From Leptospira johnsonii (lineage in GTDB: Bacteria > Spirochaetota > Leptospiria > Leptospirales > Leptospiraceae), in the NCBI RefSeq assembly GCF_003112675.1, contig NZ_BFAY01000002.1:26040-90039 (forward strand): a stretch of DNA of 64,000 nucleotides. The letters run 5' to 3'. This document shows positions 8,355-18,200 of this stretch, in pieces; the stretch's first letter is position 1; each line of letters begins with the position of its first letter. The translations under genes and the position numbers were made by a program. Under the pieces are notes generated by a model. It saw only the letters and a program-made list of their open reading frames with translations, did not search any database and was not told where the DNA came from.

Positions 8355-9029
8355 ATGTTATATTTTCGTCGGTTCATATTTTTCTTTTTTCTAATATTTC
8401 TATCTGCCTGTGTTTCTATCAAGGTACATGTTCCCAAAACTCTTTCCGGTGCTCATGAGGTGCAAGAACATTGGATGGAGGTGAAATCCGGAGCTCCAGA
8501 TTACGATTCCAAGGATCCGGATTTCGAGGTGGAATTTCCGAGCGAGGATCCAAATCGTTTCGTATATTTCGAGGACGGATTCACATCTTGGACCGGCTGG
8601 GGAAAAGATTATACGAATCTGTATGGACCGATCTCAAAACTGATCCGAAAAGAGTTGAACGATCATAAGGAAGAATATCCGGGAAAACATAAGATCACCA
8701 TCCAAAAGTTCAGATTAGAATCCTTGGATCATTGCAGTTACAACCAAGTGAATGTGGAGATGGAAGCGGAGGTAATCTCTTCCGGAAAAAACTGGCATTA
8801 CCAATTCAAGGACGGGATAGAGTCTAGGGTTACGGATTGTATGGCGACTCTTGCTACACTTCCTATTCTACTCGGATGGATCATACATCTTCCTTATATG
8901 GGTCATAGAGGAAACAGGGAAGATCAGTTAAACCAAATGGGTAGAGTTGCACTTTTGGATTTTATGGATGAGATCAAAAAACACTCTGCAGATCTTAAAC
9001 GTTCTCAGAACAAAAAAGGAAACAAGTAA
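8355..9029 (+). CDS. Hypothetical lipoprotein
   Basis: The product has 224 residues. The N-terminus (FFFFLIFLSAC) is a very hydrophobic signal peptide with lipobox LSAC at about residue 19, so the mature protein is a lipoprotein. The middle is acidic and aromatic and a late hydrophobic stretch (TLATLPILLGWIIHLPYMGH) may be a membrane segment. The ATG of the next lipoprotein follows its stop after one base, so the two form an operon. No domain was recognised. Confidence 0.8.
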   Translation: MLYFRRFIFFFFLIFLSACVSIKVHVPKTLSGAHEVQEHWMEVKSGAPDYDSKDPDFEVEFPSEDPNRFVYFEDGFTSWTGWGKDYTNLYGPISKLIRKELNDHKEEYPGKHKITIQKFRLESLDHCSYNQVNVEMEAEVISSGKNWHYQFKDGIESRVTDCMATLATLPILLGWIIHLPYMGHRGNREDQLNQMGRVALLDFMDEIKKHSADLKRSQNKKGNK

Positions 9030-9030
9030 G

Positions 9031-9936
9031 ATGAAAAAGAAAATTCTAATATTCTTACTTGCCTGTTCTACCTTTCAGTCCTGCTACTATTCAACGGAGA
9101 AAAGATACACAGTCGCCCAGCCGTATGCGCCGAATGACGAAATGTATTTTGACGAAGGAAACCCTCAATTCGAAGAAGGAGAGCCTTATTCGGTCTTAGA
9201 CTTTATCGGAAGTTGGATCTGGATCGAAAGTTTATTCGCAAAAGTTATGATCTGGGATAGAAGGATGCAAAATCACAAACTATCTTTCGAAACAAAAAAA
9301 TATCTGATGGATTATATCAGAGATAATAATCTAAAAGATGTGAAGGTGCGTTTTAACCAGTATTCTCCTGGAAACGATTTCAGAAGACTTTGGGATTCTA
9401 AATCGGTAAATCCACTTTTAAAATGGACCATAGGTCTGTTCGCCTATGTTGTGAATGATGTACTTTTAGTAGGTCGTATTTTCGGTGGGGATCATTATAA
9501 TCCGTATTCTAATACGATCCATGTGTATTCGGATATTCCAGCGGTAGTGATACATGAGGGCGGTCACTCCAAGGACTTTGCCCAAAGAGAATATCGTTCT
9601 TTGTACGCGTTAGGATATGCAGTTCCAATCCTTGGGGCCTTCTACCCGGAAGCAAGAGCCTCCGACGATGCGATCCGATACTTCAGATATCGCTGCGATA
9701 AAACGGAAGAAATGACCGCATATCGCACATTGTATCCGGCTTACGGCTCATACGTGGGAGGTGGGATCTCCGACTTACTTCCAACCTCTCCTTATACACT
9801 CTTATATTCTTACTCCATCCTTGCAGTTGCGGCTTCCGCAGGACATGTCGTAGGTTACGTTCGCCAAAACCAAGTTGAGAAGGAATGGATCCCCAAAGAA
9901 TGTCTGATCGCGGCGGAGTTGGAGAGGAAGAAGTAG
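9031..9936 (+). CDS. Lipoprotein with HEXXH zinc-protease motif
   Basis: The chosen ATG at 9031 gives 301 residues beginning MKKKILIFLLACSTFQSC, a signal peptide with a lipobox Cys; an upstream in-frame ATG at 8947 would overlap the previous gene and bury the signal peptide. AAGGA lies ten bases before 9031. VVIHEGGHSKDF is a HEXXH zinc site and a Glu about 33 residues later in EARASDDAIRY could be the third ligand, giving a gluzincin pattern (inference). A hydrophobic segment occurs just before it and another near the C-terminus. No named peptidase family was recognised. It is paired with the preceding lipoprotein gene. Confidence 0.78.
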   Translation: MKKKILIFLLACSTFQSCYYSTEKRYTVAQPYAPNDEMYFDEGNPQFEEGEPYSVLDFIGSWIWIESLFAKVMIWDRRMQNHKLSFETKKYLMDYIRDNNLKDVKVRFNQYSPGNDFRRLWDSKSVNPLLKWTIGLFAYVVNDVLLVGRIFGGDHYNPYSNTIHVYSDIPAVVIHEGGHSKDFAQREYRSLYALGYAVPILGAFYPEARASDDAIRYFRYRCDKTEEMTAYRTLYPAYGSYVGGGISDLLPTSPYTLLYSYSILAVAASAGHVVGYVRQNQVEKEWIPKECLIAAELERKK

Positions 9937-10002
9937 GAGACCCGCTTTCGAAAACTACTAGTATGTAAGGTTCATTAACCTTGCACTTTCTAATTTATTA
10001 GG

Positions 10003-11295
10003 TCATTTTGATTTTATTACAGGAACATCTTTCCACTTTGAAGTGTAGAATGGAGATATTTTGCCTCTTCGCATTCTCCAATTTCGATAACCAAACCCTG
10101 TAATAGCGGTTCTAACCTTACCCGACACGAAGTTGGCATTAATGCTTGTGATTAGTTTTGTAATCTTGGAATCTTTAGGCTTATAGAAAATATCTGCTTG
10201 AATTTCTTCCATTTTAACTAAATCGGACAACATTACTCCGGATTTTTTATAGAGAATATTCGGCTTATATATTTGTTTCAGAGCTTGAATGCAATAATCT
10301 TGAAGTTCCATAAGATCATGCGTTGCTACCGGAATTTCTACTCGGACAGCTTGCGAATATTGTTTTTCCTCCTTTCTGAAAGGATCGGTACGAATATAGA
10401 TAGTTAAAGTTTGAGCGAATCGATTTTCCTTCCAAAGCTTTTCTACTGCGCGTAATAGATAAGTGCATGTTGCTTCTATCAGAGATTCTAAATCTTTAAC
10501 TCTTTCGCCGAACGCTCTTGCTACTACTATTTCCTTTTTCGTTTGAGGGTTAGTTTCTAAATCATAGCAGGAAAATCCACAAAGTTCATAAGCGGTTCTC
10601 AGTCCAACGACGGTCATATTTTTACGAATCCAATCCTTTCTCAGCTGACTAAAATCGTAGGCGGATTCTATTCCATTTTCCATAAGTAGTCTTTGGTAGG
10701 CCGGACCTATTCCCCAAATATCTGCTACCGGTACTTTGGATAAGATAGATGAGATTTTATTATTCGGTATCATAAAAACTCCACGATGTTTAATGTTAGA
10801 TTTAGCTAATTGGTTTGCAACTTTAGCTAATGTTTTTGTAGCTCCCACTCCAACGCATACAGGAATACCAAGCCATCGTTCTACTCGTTGTTTAATTAAT
10901 TGAGCGAATGAATATAAATCTTTCTTGGCTTCAGCTAGATCGGTAAGTTCTAGAAAACATTCATCGATAGAGTAAGGTTCAATATTTGGGCAAAGAGATT
11001 CTAAGGTTTCCTGGAATCGAAAACTAATATCGCCATACAAGGTATAATTGCTCGATAATGTAATTAGTTCCCTACCTTGGAGAATTTCTCTGGCTTGGAA
11101 AACTGGCATTCCCATTCGTATCCCAAGAGCTTTCGCCTCTTCACTTCGAGAGACAGCACAGCCATCGTTGTTTGACATGACAACGACTGGCTTACCATTC
11201 AGATCTGGTTTAAAAAGTCTTTCGCAAGATACATAGAAATCATTTACGTCAACTAAAGCGAAAATTCGATTCCTATTTACATCGATGGATGACAA
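10003..11295 (-). CDS. umuC: Y-family DNA polymerase V catalytic subunit UmuC
   Basis: The product has 430 residues, close to E. coli UmuC. It shows FALVDVNDFYVSCERLF with the first catalytic Asp, the VVVMSNNDGCAVSRS block, and SIDECFLEL with the second Asp-Glu pair, so the polymerase active site appears intact. A helix-hairpin-helix region (VADIWGIGPAYQRLL), a little-finger domain and a C-terminal UmuC tail follow. The reading frame starts with TTG at 11295, inside the end of umuD (23-bp overlap), and no ATG lies near the conserved N-terminus. It performs error-prone synthesis past DNA lesions. Its partner UmuD is upstream in the same unit. Confidence 0.95.
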   Translation of the reverse strand: MSSIDVNRNRIFALVDVNDFYVSCERLFKPDLNGKPVVVMSNNDGCAVSRSEEAKALGIRMGMPVFQAREILQGRELITLSSNYTLYGDISFRFQETLESLCPNIEPYSIDECFLELTDLAEAKKDLYSFAQLIKQRVERWLGIPVCVGVGATKTLAKVANQLAKSNIKHRGVFMIPNNKISSILSKVPVADIWGIGPAYQRLLMENGIESAYDFSQLRKDWIRKNMTVVGLRTAYELCGFSCYDLETNPQTKKEIVVARAFGERVKDLESLIEATCTYLLRAVEKLWKENRFAQTLTIYIRTDPFRKEEKQYSQAVRVEIPVATHDLMELQDYCIQALKQIYKPNILYKKSGVMLSDLVKMEEIQADIFYKPKDSKITKLITSINANFVSGKVRTAITGFGYRNWRMRRGKISPFYTSKWKDVPVIKSK

Positions 11296-11695
11296 AGGTT
11301 ATTATACCCCATATCTGAACATCGCTCTCTAACTCAACGGGAACAATGTTTGCTTTTTCATCTAACTCCAGGAAACACAAACGACCTTGGATCTTACCTA
11401 TCCGTCTTATCGAAAAATCACCCATGTAAGTGACGACGGCCATTTTTCCATGACTTGGTTCTAAGGATCTATCGATGACTAAAAAATCTTTATCAACAAT
11501 CCCATGCCTTTTCCAGGTGTTTCCTGAAATACGCATGTAAAACGTCGTTGCGGGATTTTGTTCCAACAACTCCTTCGGATCTAATCTCTTTTGAAAATAA
11601 TCCTCAGAGGGTTTCGGGAAGCCGGCCATCAAAGGAACCCGTAAAAAAGGAATCTTCGTGCTAATGTTTTCTATATAAATTCGAGCTTGACTCAT
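11273..11695 (-). CDS. umuD: UmuD-like protein with degenerate catalytic dyad
   Basis: The product has 140 residues, nearly identical in length to E. coli UmuD (139). The cleavage region is kept: PLMAGFPKPSEDY aligns an Ala-Gly bond at 24-25 with the E. coli Cys24-Gly25 site. However, the catalytic block ASGDSM is ISGNTW here, placing Thr (codon ACC) at position 60, and the FTVKK block is FSIRR, placing Arg at 97. Both members of the Ser-Lys dyad are therefore replaced, although the rest of the peptidase S24 fold (DKDFLVIDRSLEPSHG) is clear. Normally RecA-stimulated self-cleavage turns UmuD into UmuD'. This copy should not self-cleave by the known mechanism (inference). It overlaps umuC. Confidence 0.92.
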   Translation of the reverse strand: MSQARIYIENISTKIPFLRVPLMAGFPKPSEDYFQKRLDPKELLEQNPATTFYMRISGNTWKRHGIVDKDFLVIDRSLEPSHGKMAVVTYMGDFSIRRIGKIQGRLCFLELDEKANIVPVELESDVQIWGIITFVIHRCK

Positions 11696-11708
11696 ATATA
11701 ATCATATG
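11693..11708. promoter_or_regulatory. Inverted repeat CATAT-N6-ATATG at the umuD start
   Basis: CATATATAATCATATG overlaps the umuD ATG (11695-11693). No Leptospira LexA1-type box (TTTG-N5-CAAA) and no Shine-Dalgarno sequence was seen here, so this palindrome is a candidate regulatory site. AT-rich DNA can give such repeats by chance. Confidence 0.35.
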
Positions 11709-11738
11709 TATAGTGAATGTGGGAAAAAGGCAAGTACT

Positions 11739-12452
11739 TCAAAACAAATTTGGTGAGTTTTCTTCTGTTGGAACTTCTTGCAGGCATTCTTCTCCGAAAA
11801 TGCGGTGCTTTGTGCTAATTACATTCTTAGAAACGGGAAAAACTTCCATCTGCTCAGCAGGATAACTTTGAAAGAATGCAGAAATATCTTCTTTGCTGTT
11901 TAATTTTTCATCCAACCAAAGCTCAAAACTTACAGGAGGAAGAATAACTGGCATACGTGCTTTTTCGTGATACTTCGCGACAAGATCATTAGCTACTGTA
12001 GTAATGATAGAGAAAGTATATATATTCGTTTTAGTTTCTGGATCTTGCCAAACTGAATAAACGCCTGCCATTCCGAACGGTTCCCGATCTTTTAATCTTA
12101 TCGCGTAGGGTTGCTTACTTCCTGGTTTACCCATCGCTTCGTAAAATGCGTCGACAGGAACAATACATCTCATATTATAAATTCTGTTTTTAAAAGATTT
12201 GAGATCAAAGATAGTCTCGCATTTTGCATTAAAAGTAGAATACTGCATAGCTTCTTTATAACTCGCGGCGCCTTCATTTATTAACCAAAAAACTGCATCT
12301 TCGACTGTATAATCAATCCCTGGTTTAAGAATGATATCAGCTTTATCAGTTAAAGTGATATTGTATCTGCTTTTCCTTTCCTTCTCCAGATTTGCAAAAA
12401 GGAAAGGTTGAGCTTTTGACCAACGATTAGATTGAGCAACACGAGAGCACAT
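11739..12452 (-). CDS. SOS response-associated peptidase (SRAP/YedK/HMCES family)
   Basis: The start is placed at the ATG at 12452 because this family needs Cys as residue 2 after Met removal, and the protein then reads MCSRVAQSN; a longer frame from 12467 would destroy this. The 237-residue product retains the VPVDAFYEA block with the catalytic Glu (the usual Trp after Glu is Ala), and YHEKARMPVILP with the active-site His. YedK/HMCES proteins form a thiazolidine crosslink with abasic sites in single-stranded DNA and shield them. It lies 43 bp upstream of umuD in the same direction, giving a SRAP-umuD-umuC DNA-damage unit. Confidence 0.93.
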   Translation of the reverse strand: MCSRVAQSNRWSKAQPFLFANLEKERKSRYNITLTDKADIILKPGIDYTVEDAVFWLINEGAASYKEAMQYSTFNAKCETIFDLKSFKNRIYNMRCIVPVDAFYEAMGKPGSKQPYAIRLKDREPFGMAGVYSVWQDPETKTNIYTFSIITTVANDLVAKYHEKARMPVILPPVSFELWLDEKLNSKEDISAFFQSYPAEQMEVFPVSKNVISTKHRIFGEECLQEVPTEENSPNLF

Positions 12453-12794
12453 CACTTGAATGAACAAAAGAGATTAAGGTAGTTCAAGAAATTAATCAAA
12501 AAGAAAGTTATAATATTATGTTGAATGTCTGTCGTGGTCCCTTGAAGCGATTTTGCTCCCATCCTATAACCTCGTTCCCTTCCAATCTATCACCCCACAT
12601 CTGCTACCTCCAATTTCCCCCATTTCCCCCAAAAATCAGATTCCTTTCCCCGCACTTGGATCATTATTTTGATAAAATGTTTAATATTTGAGCATTGATG
12701 AATAATCAGTATAAAAAATAAGCGAATAATTTAATTTCTGCTTGTTTATTAAGAGCAAAATTAGTCTCCTTCAGATACATAGGAGGAGGATTCT
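12453..12794. other. Intergenic region between SRAP gene and ATP-grasp operon
   Basis: This 342-bp gap separates divergent genes. It holds a tandem pair of ATTTCCCCC units at 12613-12630, a candidate promoter at 12688-12715 and a very strong ribosome binding site, GGAGGAGG, just before 12795. No convincing gene was seen. No exact TTTG-N5-CAAA LexA box was found upstream of the SRAP gene. Confidence 0.6.
12688..12715 (+). promoter_or_regulatory. Candidate sigma-70 promoter with a palindrome in its spacer
   Basis: TTGAGC (12688-12693) and TATAAA (12710-12715) are spaced by 16 bp. Between them TGAT-GAATA-ATCA (12696-12708) forms a 4-bp-arm inverted repeat. The arrangement would let a repressor block the polymerase. 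It would drive the ATP-grasp/alpha-E/transglutaminase genes starting at 12795. Confidence 0.4.
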
Positions 12795-14219
12795 ATGCTC
12801 CTGACTAATTACCAAACGGATTCCTTTTACGACGAAATGTTCTCAGAAGAGGGCGGAATTCGCCAGAGTTATCATATCTTAAAATCCAGGATCGAAGGGA
12901 TGGATGATAAGGAGCTTTTGAAGCGGAAGGCTTCCGCAGAAAAGGCACTTCTTTCCTTGGGAATCACCTTTAACGTGTACGGAGATGACGAAGAAGAGGA
13001 AAGGATCATGCCTTTCGATATCATTCCTCGGATCGTAACTTCTTTCGAATGGAAAAGAATGGAAGAAGGTCTCAAACAAAGGATACGCGCATTAAATCTT
13101 TTCATCCAAGATATATACGGAGATGAAAAGATCATTAAGGATGGAGTGATCCCTGCAGAGATCGTTTATAGCAGTTCCGGTTATTTAAAAGAATGTAAAG
13201 GGATTAAACCTCCAAAAGGGATTTGGATCCATATTACCGGAACGGATCTTGTGCGTGACGGGGATGGACAAATGCTTGTCCTTGAGGATAATTTACGTTG
13301 TCCTTCCGGTGTTTCTTATGTATTAGAAAATCGTGAAGTGATGAAAAAAACTTTCCCGGAACTTTTTGCGAGTCTTTCCGTAAGACCGATCTACGACTAT
13401 CCGATCCGGCTTCGTGGGATGTTAGAGCATCTTTCCGATAAACCTAACCCGAATATTGGAGTTCTAACTCCTGGGATCTATAACTCTGCCTATTACGAAC
13501 ACAGTTTTCTCGCATCTCGTATGGGAGTTCCTTTGGTGGAAGGCACGGACCTTACTGTAAGAGACGATAAATTGTATATGAGGACTACCAAGGGCTTAAA
13601 GCAGGTGGATGTTCTATACAGAAGGATAGACGATACCTTTATGGATCCTAAAACTTTCCGCAAGGATTCTCTTCTGGGTGTTCCTGGTCTATTCGAAGTC
13701 TTTAAAAAAGGAAATGTTGCGCTTGCTAACGCTCCAGGAACCGGTGTTGCCGACGATAAGGTGATCTATTCCTATGTTCCGGATTTTATTAAGTATTATC
13801 TGGGAGAAGAGCCGATTATTCCTAACGTTCCTACGTATCTATGTTCTAGGGAGAATGACCTGAAATATGTCTGCGAGAATATAGGAAACCTAGTCGTAAA
13901 GGCGGCTAACGGAGCGGGAGGATATGGAATGATCATAGGTCCTGTCGCTAGCGAAAAGGAAAAAGAGGAATTCGTTGGGAAAGTTAAAGCAGACCCAAGA
14001 AATTATATAGCTCAACCTGTTTTGAGTTTATCCAGGATCCCTACGTTGATAGAGGATAAGTTAGAAGGAAGACATGTGGATCTAAGACCTTTTATCTTAT
14101 ACGGAGAAGAGATCTATGTGATGCCTGGCGGTTTGACCAGGGTTGCTTTGAGAAGAGGTTCCTTGGTTGTGAATTCTTCCCAAGGTGGCGGCTCTAAAGA
14201 TACTTGGGTGATGGGTTAA
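12795..14219 (+). CDS. Circularly permuted ATP-grasp type 2 ligase (DUF404/DUF407)
   Basis: The product has 474 residues. Family blocks appear in order: [95 protein letters not shown], the glycine-rich ATP loop [11 protein letters not shown] (about residues 369-379), MPGGLTRVA and [10 protein letters not shown] at the end. The ATP-binding loop is complete. Enzymes of this type are predicted carboxylate-amine ligases that build peptide-like bonds and almost always occur with alpha-E and transglutaminase genes, as here. GGAGGAGG precedes the ATG. The substrate is unknown. Confidence 0.92.
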   Translation: MLLTNYQTDSFYDEMFSEEGGIRQSYHILKSRIEGMDDKELLKRKASAEKALLSLGITFNVYGDDEEEERIMPFDIIPRIVTSFEWKRMEEGLKQRIRALNLFIQDIYGDEKIIKDGVIPAEIVYSSSGYLKECKGIKPPKGIWIHITGTDLVRDGDGQMLVLEDNLRCPSGVSYVLENREVMKKTFPELFASLSVRPIYDYPIRLRGMLEHLSDKPNPNIGVLTPGIYNSAYYEHSFLASRMGVPLVEGTDLTVRDDKLYMRTTKGLKQVDVLYRRIDDTFMDPKTFRKDSLLGVPGLFEVFKKGNVALANAPGTGVADDKVIYSYVPDFIKYYLGEEPIIPNVPTYLCSRENDLKYVCENIGNLVVKAANGAGGYGMIIGPVASEKEKEEFVGKVKADPRNYIAQPVLSLSRIPTLIEDKLEGRHVDLRPFILYGEEIYVMPGGLTRVALRRGSLVVNSSQGGGSKDTWVMG

Positions 14220-14302
14220 TATCAAAAAAAGAAGAAGAACTGGCAATCAGGGAAATACCAAAGCGGAACCGAAAAAAATCACAAAACTAGAGAGGTTTCC
14301 TA

Positions 14303-15247
14303 ATGCTAAGCCGAGTCGCTGAATCCGTATATTGGATGAATCGTTATATGGAAAGGGCCGAGAATTATTCACGTTTTTTGGATGTGAATTTTCAGCTTTC
14401 CTTGGATCTGAACGAGGACTCCAACAGACAATGGATGCCTTTGGTGTATACCACCGGAGATAATGAATTATTTTCTAGAAAGTATAATATTCCTAGCAAA
14501 GAAAATGTGATCCATTTTATGAGTTTGGATATTGAAAATCCGAATTCTATCATGAACTGTTTGATTCGAGCTAGAGAAAACGCGAGGACCGTCCGAGAAA
14601 ATATTTCCACTCCTATGTGGGAAGTGATCAACGAATTCTATCTTACGATAAAATCCAAAAGAAAATTTGAAGACTCTGATATGCCAGGCATTGCTGAGTT
14701 CTTCAAGGCAATCCGGAATCAATGTCTATTGTTCTACGGTTGCCAAGAGGCCACTATCTCTCACGACGAGGTTTGGCATTTTGCTTTACTCGGAAGATTG
14801 TTGGAAAGAGCTGATAAGACCACTCGTATCCTGGATATGAAATACTTTATACTTCTTCCTTCCAGGGAAGAAGTTGGATCCACCTTGGATCTGATCCAAT
14901 GGCTTTCTCTTCTGAAATCCGCAAGCGCTCACGAGATGTTCAATCGTTTTTATACGAGGATCACTCCTAAGAATATAGCTGAGTTCCTGATCTTGGATAA
15001 AATTTTTCCGAGAGCGATACGCTTTTGTTTGTCCAAAACATTCGATAGTCTGAAAGTTTTAAGCGGGACCGATAAGGACAGTTACGGGGACGAAACGGAG
15101 AAGAGAGTAGGTGTTCTTCTTTCCGAAATGAACTACGCCTCTATAGACGAGATCTTTTCCTCAGGTATGCATGAGTATTTGGACCAATTACAGGTGAGAT
15201 TGAACGGGATCGCTGCACAATTAGACGAAACCTATTTTAGGAATTGA
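14303..15247 (+). CDS. Alpha-E domain protein (DUF403)
   Basis: The product has 314 residues, all predicted helical. It opens with LSRVAESVYWMNRYMERAENYSRFLDV, the signature of the alpha-E family (PF04168), whose conserved Glu-rich helices give the name. Further conserved pieces are RENARTVRENIS and HFALLGRLLERADKTTRILD. The domain is known only from context: it accompanies circularly permuted ATP-grasp ligases and transglutaminases and is thought to assist or act with the ligase. The gene lies 83 bp after the ligase and only 2 bp before the next start. Confidence 0.92.
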   Translation: MLSRVAESVYWMNRYMERAENYSRFLDVNFQLSLDLNEDSNRQWMPLVYTTGDNELFSRKYNIPSKENVIHFMSLDIENPNSIMNCLIRARENARTVRENISTPMWEVINEFYLTIKSKRKFEDSDMPGIAEFFKAIRNQCLLFYGCQEATISHDEVWHFALLGRLLERADKTTRILDMKYFILLPSREEVGSTLDLIQWLSLLKSASAHEMFNRFYTRITPKNIAEFLILDKIFPRAIRFCLSKTFDSLKVLSGTDKDSYGDETEKRVGVLLSEMNYASIDEIFSSGMHEYLDQLQVRLNGIAAQLDETYFRN

Positions 15248-15249
15248 TC

Positions 15250-18200
15250 ATGTCCTTATTAGTGTCTCTCACTCACGAAACTTCTTACGAATATGACAGG
15301 CCTGTTGCTTTATCCCCTCATATCATTCGATTGAGGCCGGCTCCTCATTCCAGGACTAGGATCGTTTCTTATTCTCTTTTGGTAGAACCTTCCGAACAAT
15401 TTTTAAACTGGCAACAAGATCCTTTCGGGAATTACCAAGCAAGATTGGTATTTCCTAAGAAGACTGAAAAATTAAAAATACTCGTGGATCTGGTGGCGGA
15501 GATCCAAGTCATCAATCCATTCGATTTTTTCTTGGAGCCTGACGCAGAAGAAACTCCTTTTATTTATTCGGATGCTTTAAGGAAGGAACTTCTTCCTTAC
15601 TTAAGCGCCACAGATGGGAGTAACGCACTCGCTAATTATATTTCCGGCTTACGAAAAGACGGCATTCTAAAATCAAAGCGCACAGTGGACTTCTTGGTTG
15701 GCTTAAATCAAAGAGTTTACCAGGACGTTTCTTATGTGATCCGAATGGAACCAGGAGTCCAGACCTGTACGGAAACTTTGGAAAGACGATCTGGTTCTTG
15801 CAGAGACTCTGCATTTTTACTCGTTCAGATCTTAAGACATATCGGTCTCGCATCTAGATTTGTTTCCGGTTATTTGATCCAATTAAAACCAGACGAGGTT
15901 TCCCTCCATGGGCCTTCCGGAGCAAAGGAAGATTTTACCGACCTTCATGCATGGGCGGAGGTGTTCCTACCAGGAGCAGGCTGGGTGGGTTTGGACCCAA
16001 CTTCCGGATTATTTGCTGGAGAAGGTCATATTCCTTTGGCGGCTGTTCCCGAACCCGGAAGCGCTTCTCCTGTATTCGGATATTCAGATCCGGCAGAGTC
16101 CAAGTTCGGATTCAGGATGGAGGTCAAAAGATTTCAGGAATCCCCCAGGGTCACTAAACCTTATTCGGATCCTACTTGGGATAGAGTATTAAAGCTTGGA
16201 AAGGATCTGGATGCTAAATGCAAAAAAAATGATATTCGCGTTTCTATCGGTGGAGAACCCACTTTTATTTCGGATACTTCCAGGCAGGATCCTCAGTGGA
16301 ACACTCTTGCAATTGGAAAAGAAAAACTAGAGTTAGGCGAAACACTTCTCACTAGGCTTCGTAAAAAATTTTCACCCGGTTCTTTGGTCCAGGTGACCCA
16401 AGGAAAATGGTATCCTGGAGAACCTTTGCCTCGCTGGTCCTTGAACGTTTTTTGGAGAAAGGACGGGGAGACATTATGGAAGAACGAAGGATTATTCTCT
16501 TCTTCTTCCGAAAAAGAAAAAAAAGATTTAGATAAGGACTTAATATCATCCGAGAGTTTCGGAGAAGAAGTTTGTAAAACCTTAGGAATTTCTCCCAAAC
16601 ATATGGTCCCTTTGTACGAGGACGGTTTTTATTATTTATGGAAAGAAGGGCAACTTCCCGAATGGAAGGATCCTAAGAGCCAGGATTTTAATTCGGAGGA
16701 TTTTTCTTTCGAAGCCTTAGAGAGGAAGAAGGTTCTCTCCTTGATGGATCGAGACTTCAAGATCAAAAAAGCGATCGCAATTCCATTACAATTTAATTAT
16801 ACAAAATCGGAATGGGAAAGTTCTGAGTGGAAATATAAAAGAGAAAGATTATATTTGATGCCGGGAGACAGTCCCGCCGGTTTTAGGTTGCCTTTTTCTT
16901 CGATCTCGGAGAATTTCCGGCCGAATGCGATTCTTACGGATCTATCCAAGAGTAAAAAATTACGCTCTCGAAAGGATCTGGATTCTATTTTAACTAAAAG
17001 ATCTTCTAAAGAACCAAAATTTTTTCCGGAAGGAAAAGATCTTCCGATCCGTACTACTTTGGTCATTGAGCCGAGACTTGGTTCTATTCATGTATTCCTG
17101 CCTCCTGTCGAAGGATTGGAACCTTGGTTGGATCTGATCTCTTCTTTGGAATTTGCTTCCGAAAAGTCAGGAGTACAGATCGTTTTAGAAGGTTATGAAC
17201 CTCCTTCCGATGCAAGGTTAGGTCTATTTCGGATAACGCCAGATCCGGGAGTATTAGAAGTAAATTTACATCCTTCTTCTAATTTCAAAGAGCTGGAAGA
17301 GAAGACCCGTATCTTATATGAAGAAGCAAAGGATCTAGGCTTAAGTGCGGAAAAATTCCAGGTCGATGGAAGACATACAGGAACTGGAGGTGGAAATCAT
17401 ATCACTGTAGGTGCCATGTCTCCGGAAGACAGTCCATTCTTGCGAAGACCCGACCTTCTTCGCAGTTTGGTAAGTTATTGGCAGCATCATCCTTCTCTTT
17501 CTTATCTTTTTTCCGGTCTGTTTATCGGCCCTACCTCCCAGGCTCCGAGGTTGGACGAGGGTAGGGATGAAATATTATACGAATATGAATTAGCTTCTTC
17601 TCAATTAGATAAAATTAAAGAACCAAATCCTTGGCTTGTGGACCGTCTTTTCCGGAACCTGCTTGTGGACCTAACTGGGAATACTCATAGAGCAGAAATT
17701 TCTATAGACAAACTGTATCCACCGTCCGGGCCTCGTTTGGGTCTTGTGGAACTAAGAGGATTTGAAATGCCTCCTCATTATAAGATGAGCGTGGTGCAAC
17801 AACTCTTGGTCTTATCTTTACTCTGCAGATTTTGGGAAAAACCGTATGTAAAGTCCCCTATCCATTGGGGAACGGAGCTGCATGATCGTTTTCTTCTTCC
17901 TCATTATGTTTGGAGCGATTTTAAGGATGTTCTGAAAGATCTAAAAGATCATGGATTTGCATTCCAAGAAGAGGAGTTCCTACCATTTTTCGAATTTCGT
18001 TTTCCTGTGTATGGCAAAACACAAAGAGAAGAAGTATTCTTAGAACTTAGAATGGCATTAGAGCCTTGGAATGTTCTCGGTGAAGAGTCGTCTTCTTTCG
18101 GAACTTCCAGATCAGTGGACTCTGCATTAGAAAGATTGCAAGTAAAGGTAGAAGGTTGGAGCGATCGTTATCTTCTCAGCTGCAATGGCTACGAGGTTCC

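Noticed and set aside
9967..9982. AAGGTT-CATT-AACCTT hairpin after the 9031-9936 gene
   Set aside because: The stem is only six base pairs, weak in GC and without a T-run, so it was not called a terminator.
12455..12466. LexA-like TTGAATGAACAA upstream of the SRAP gene
   Set aside because: It has six bases between TTG and CAA instead of the TTTG-N5-CAAA spacing of the leptospiral LexA1 box, and the flanking bases do not match.
12663..12683. Possible Fur box (TCATTATTTTGATAAAATG region) upstream of the first ATP-grasp gene
   Set aside because: The stretch is AT-rich and only one half resembles the consensus. It is not a clear inverted repeat.
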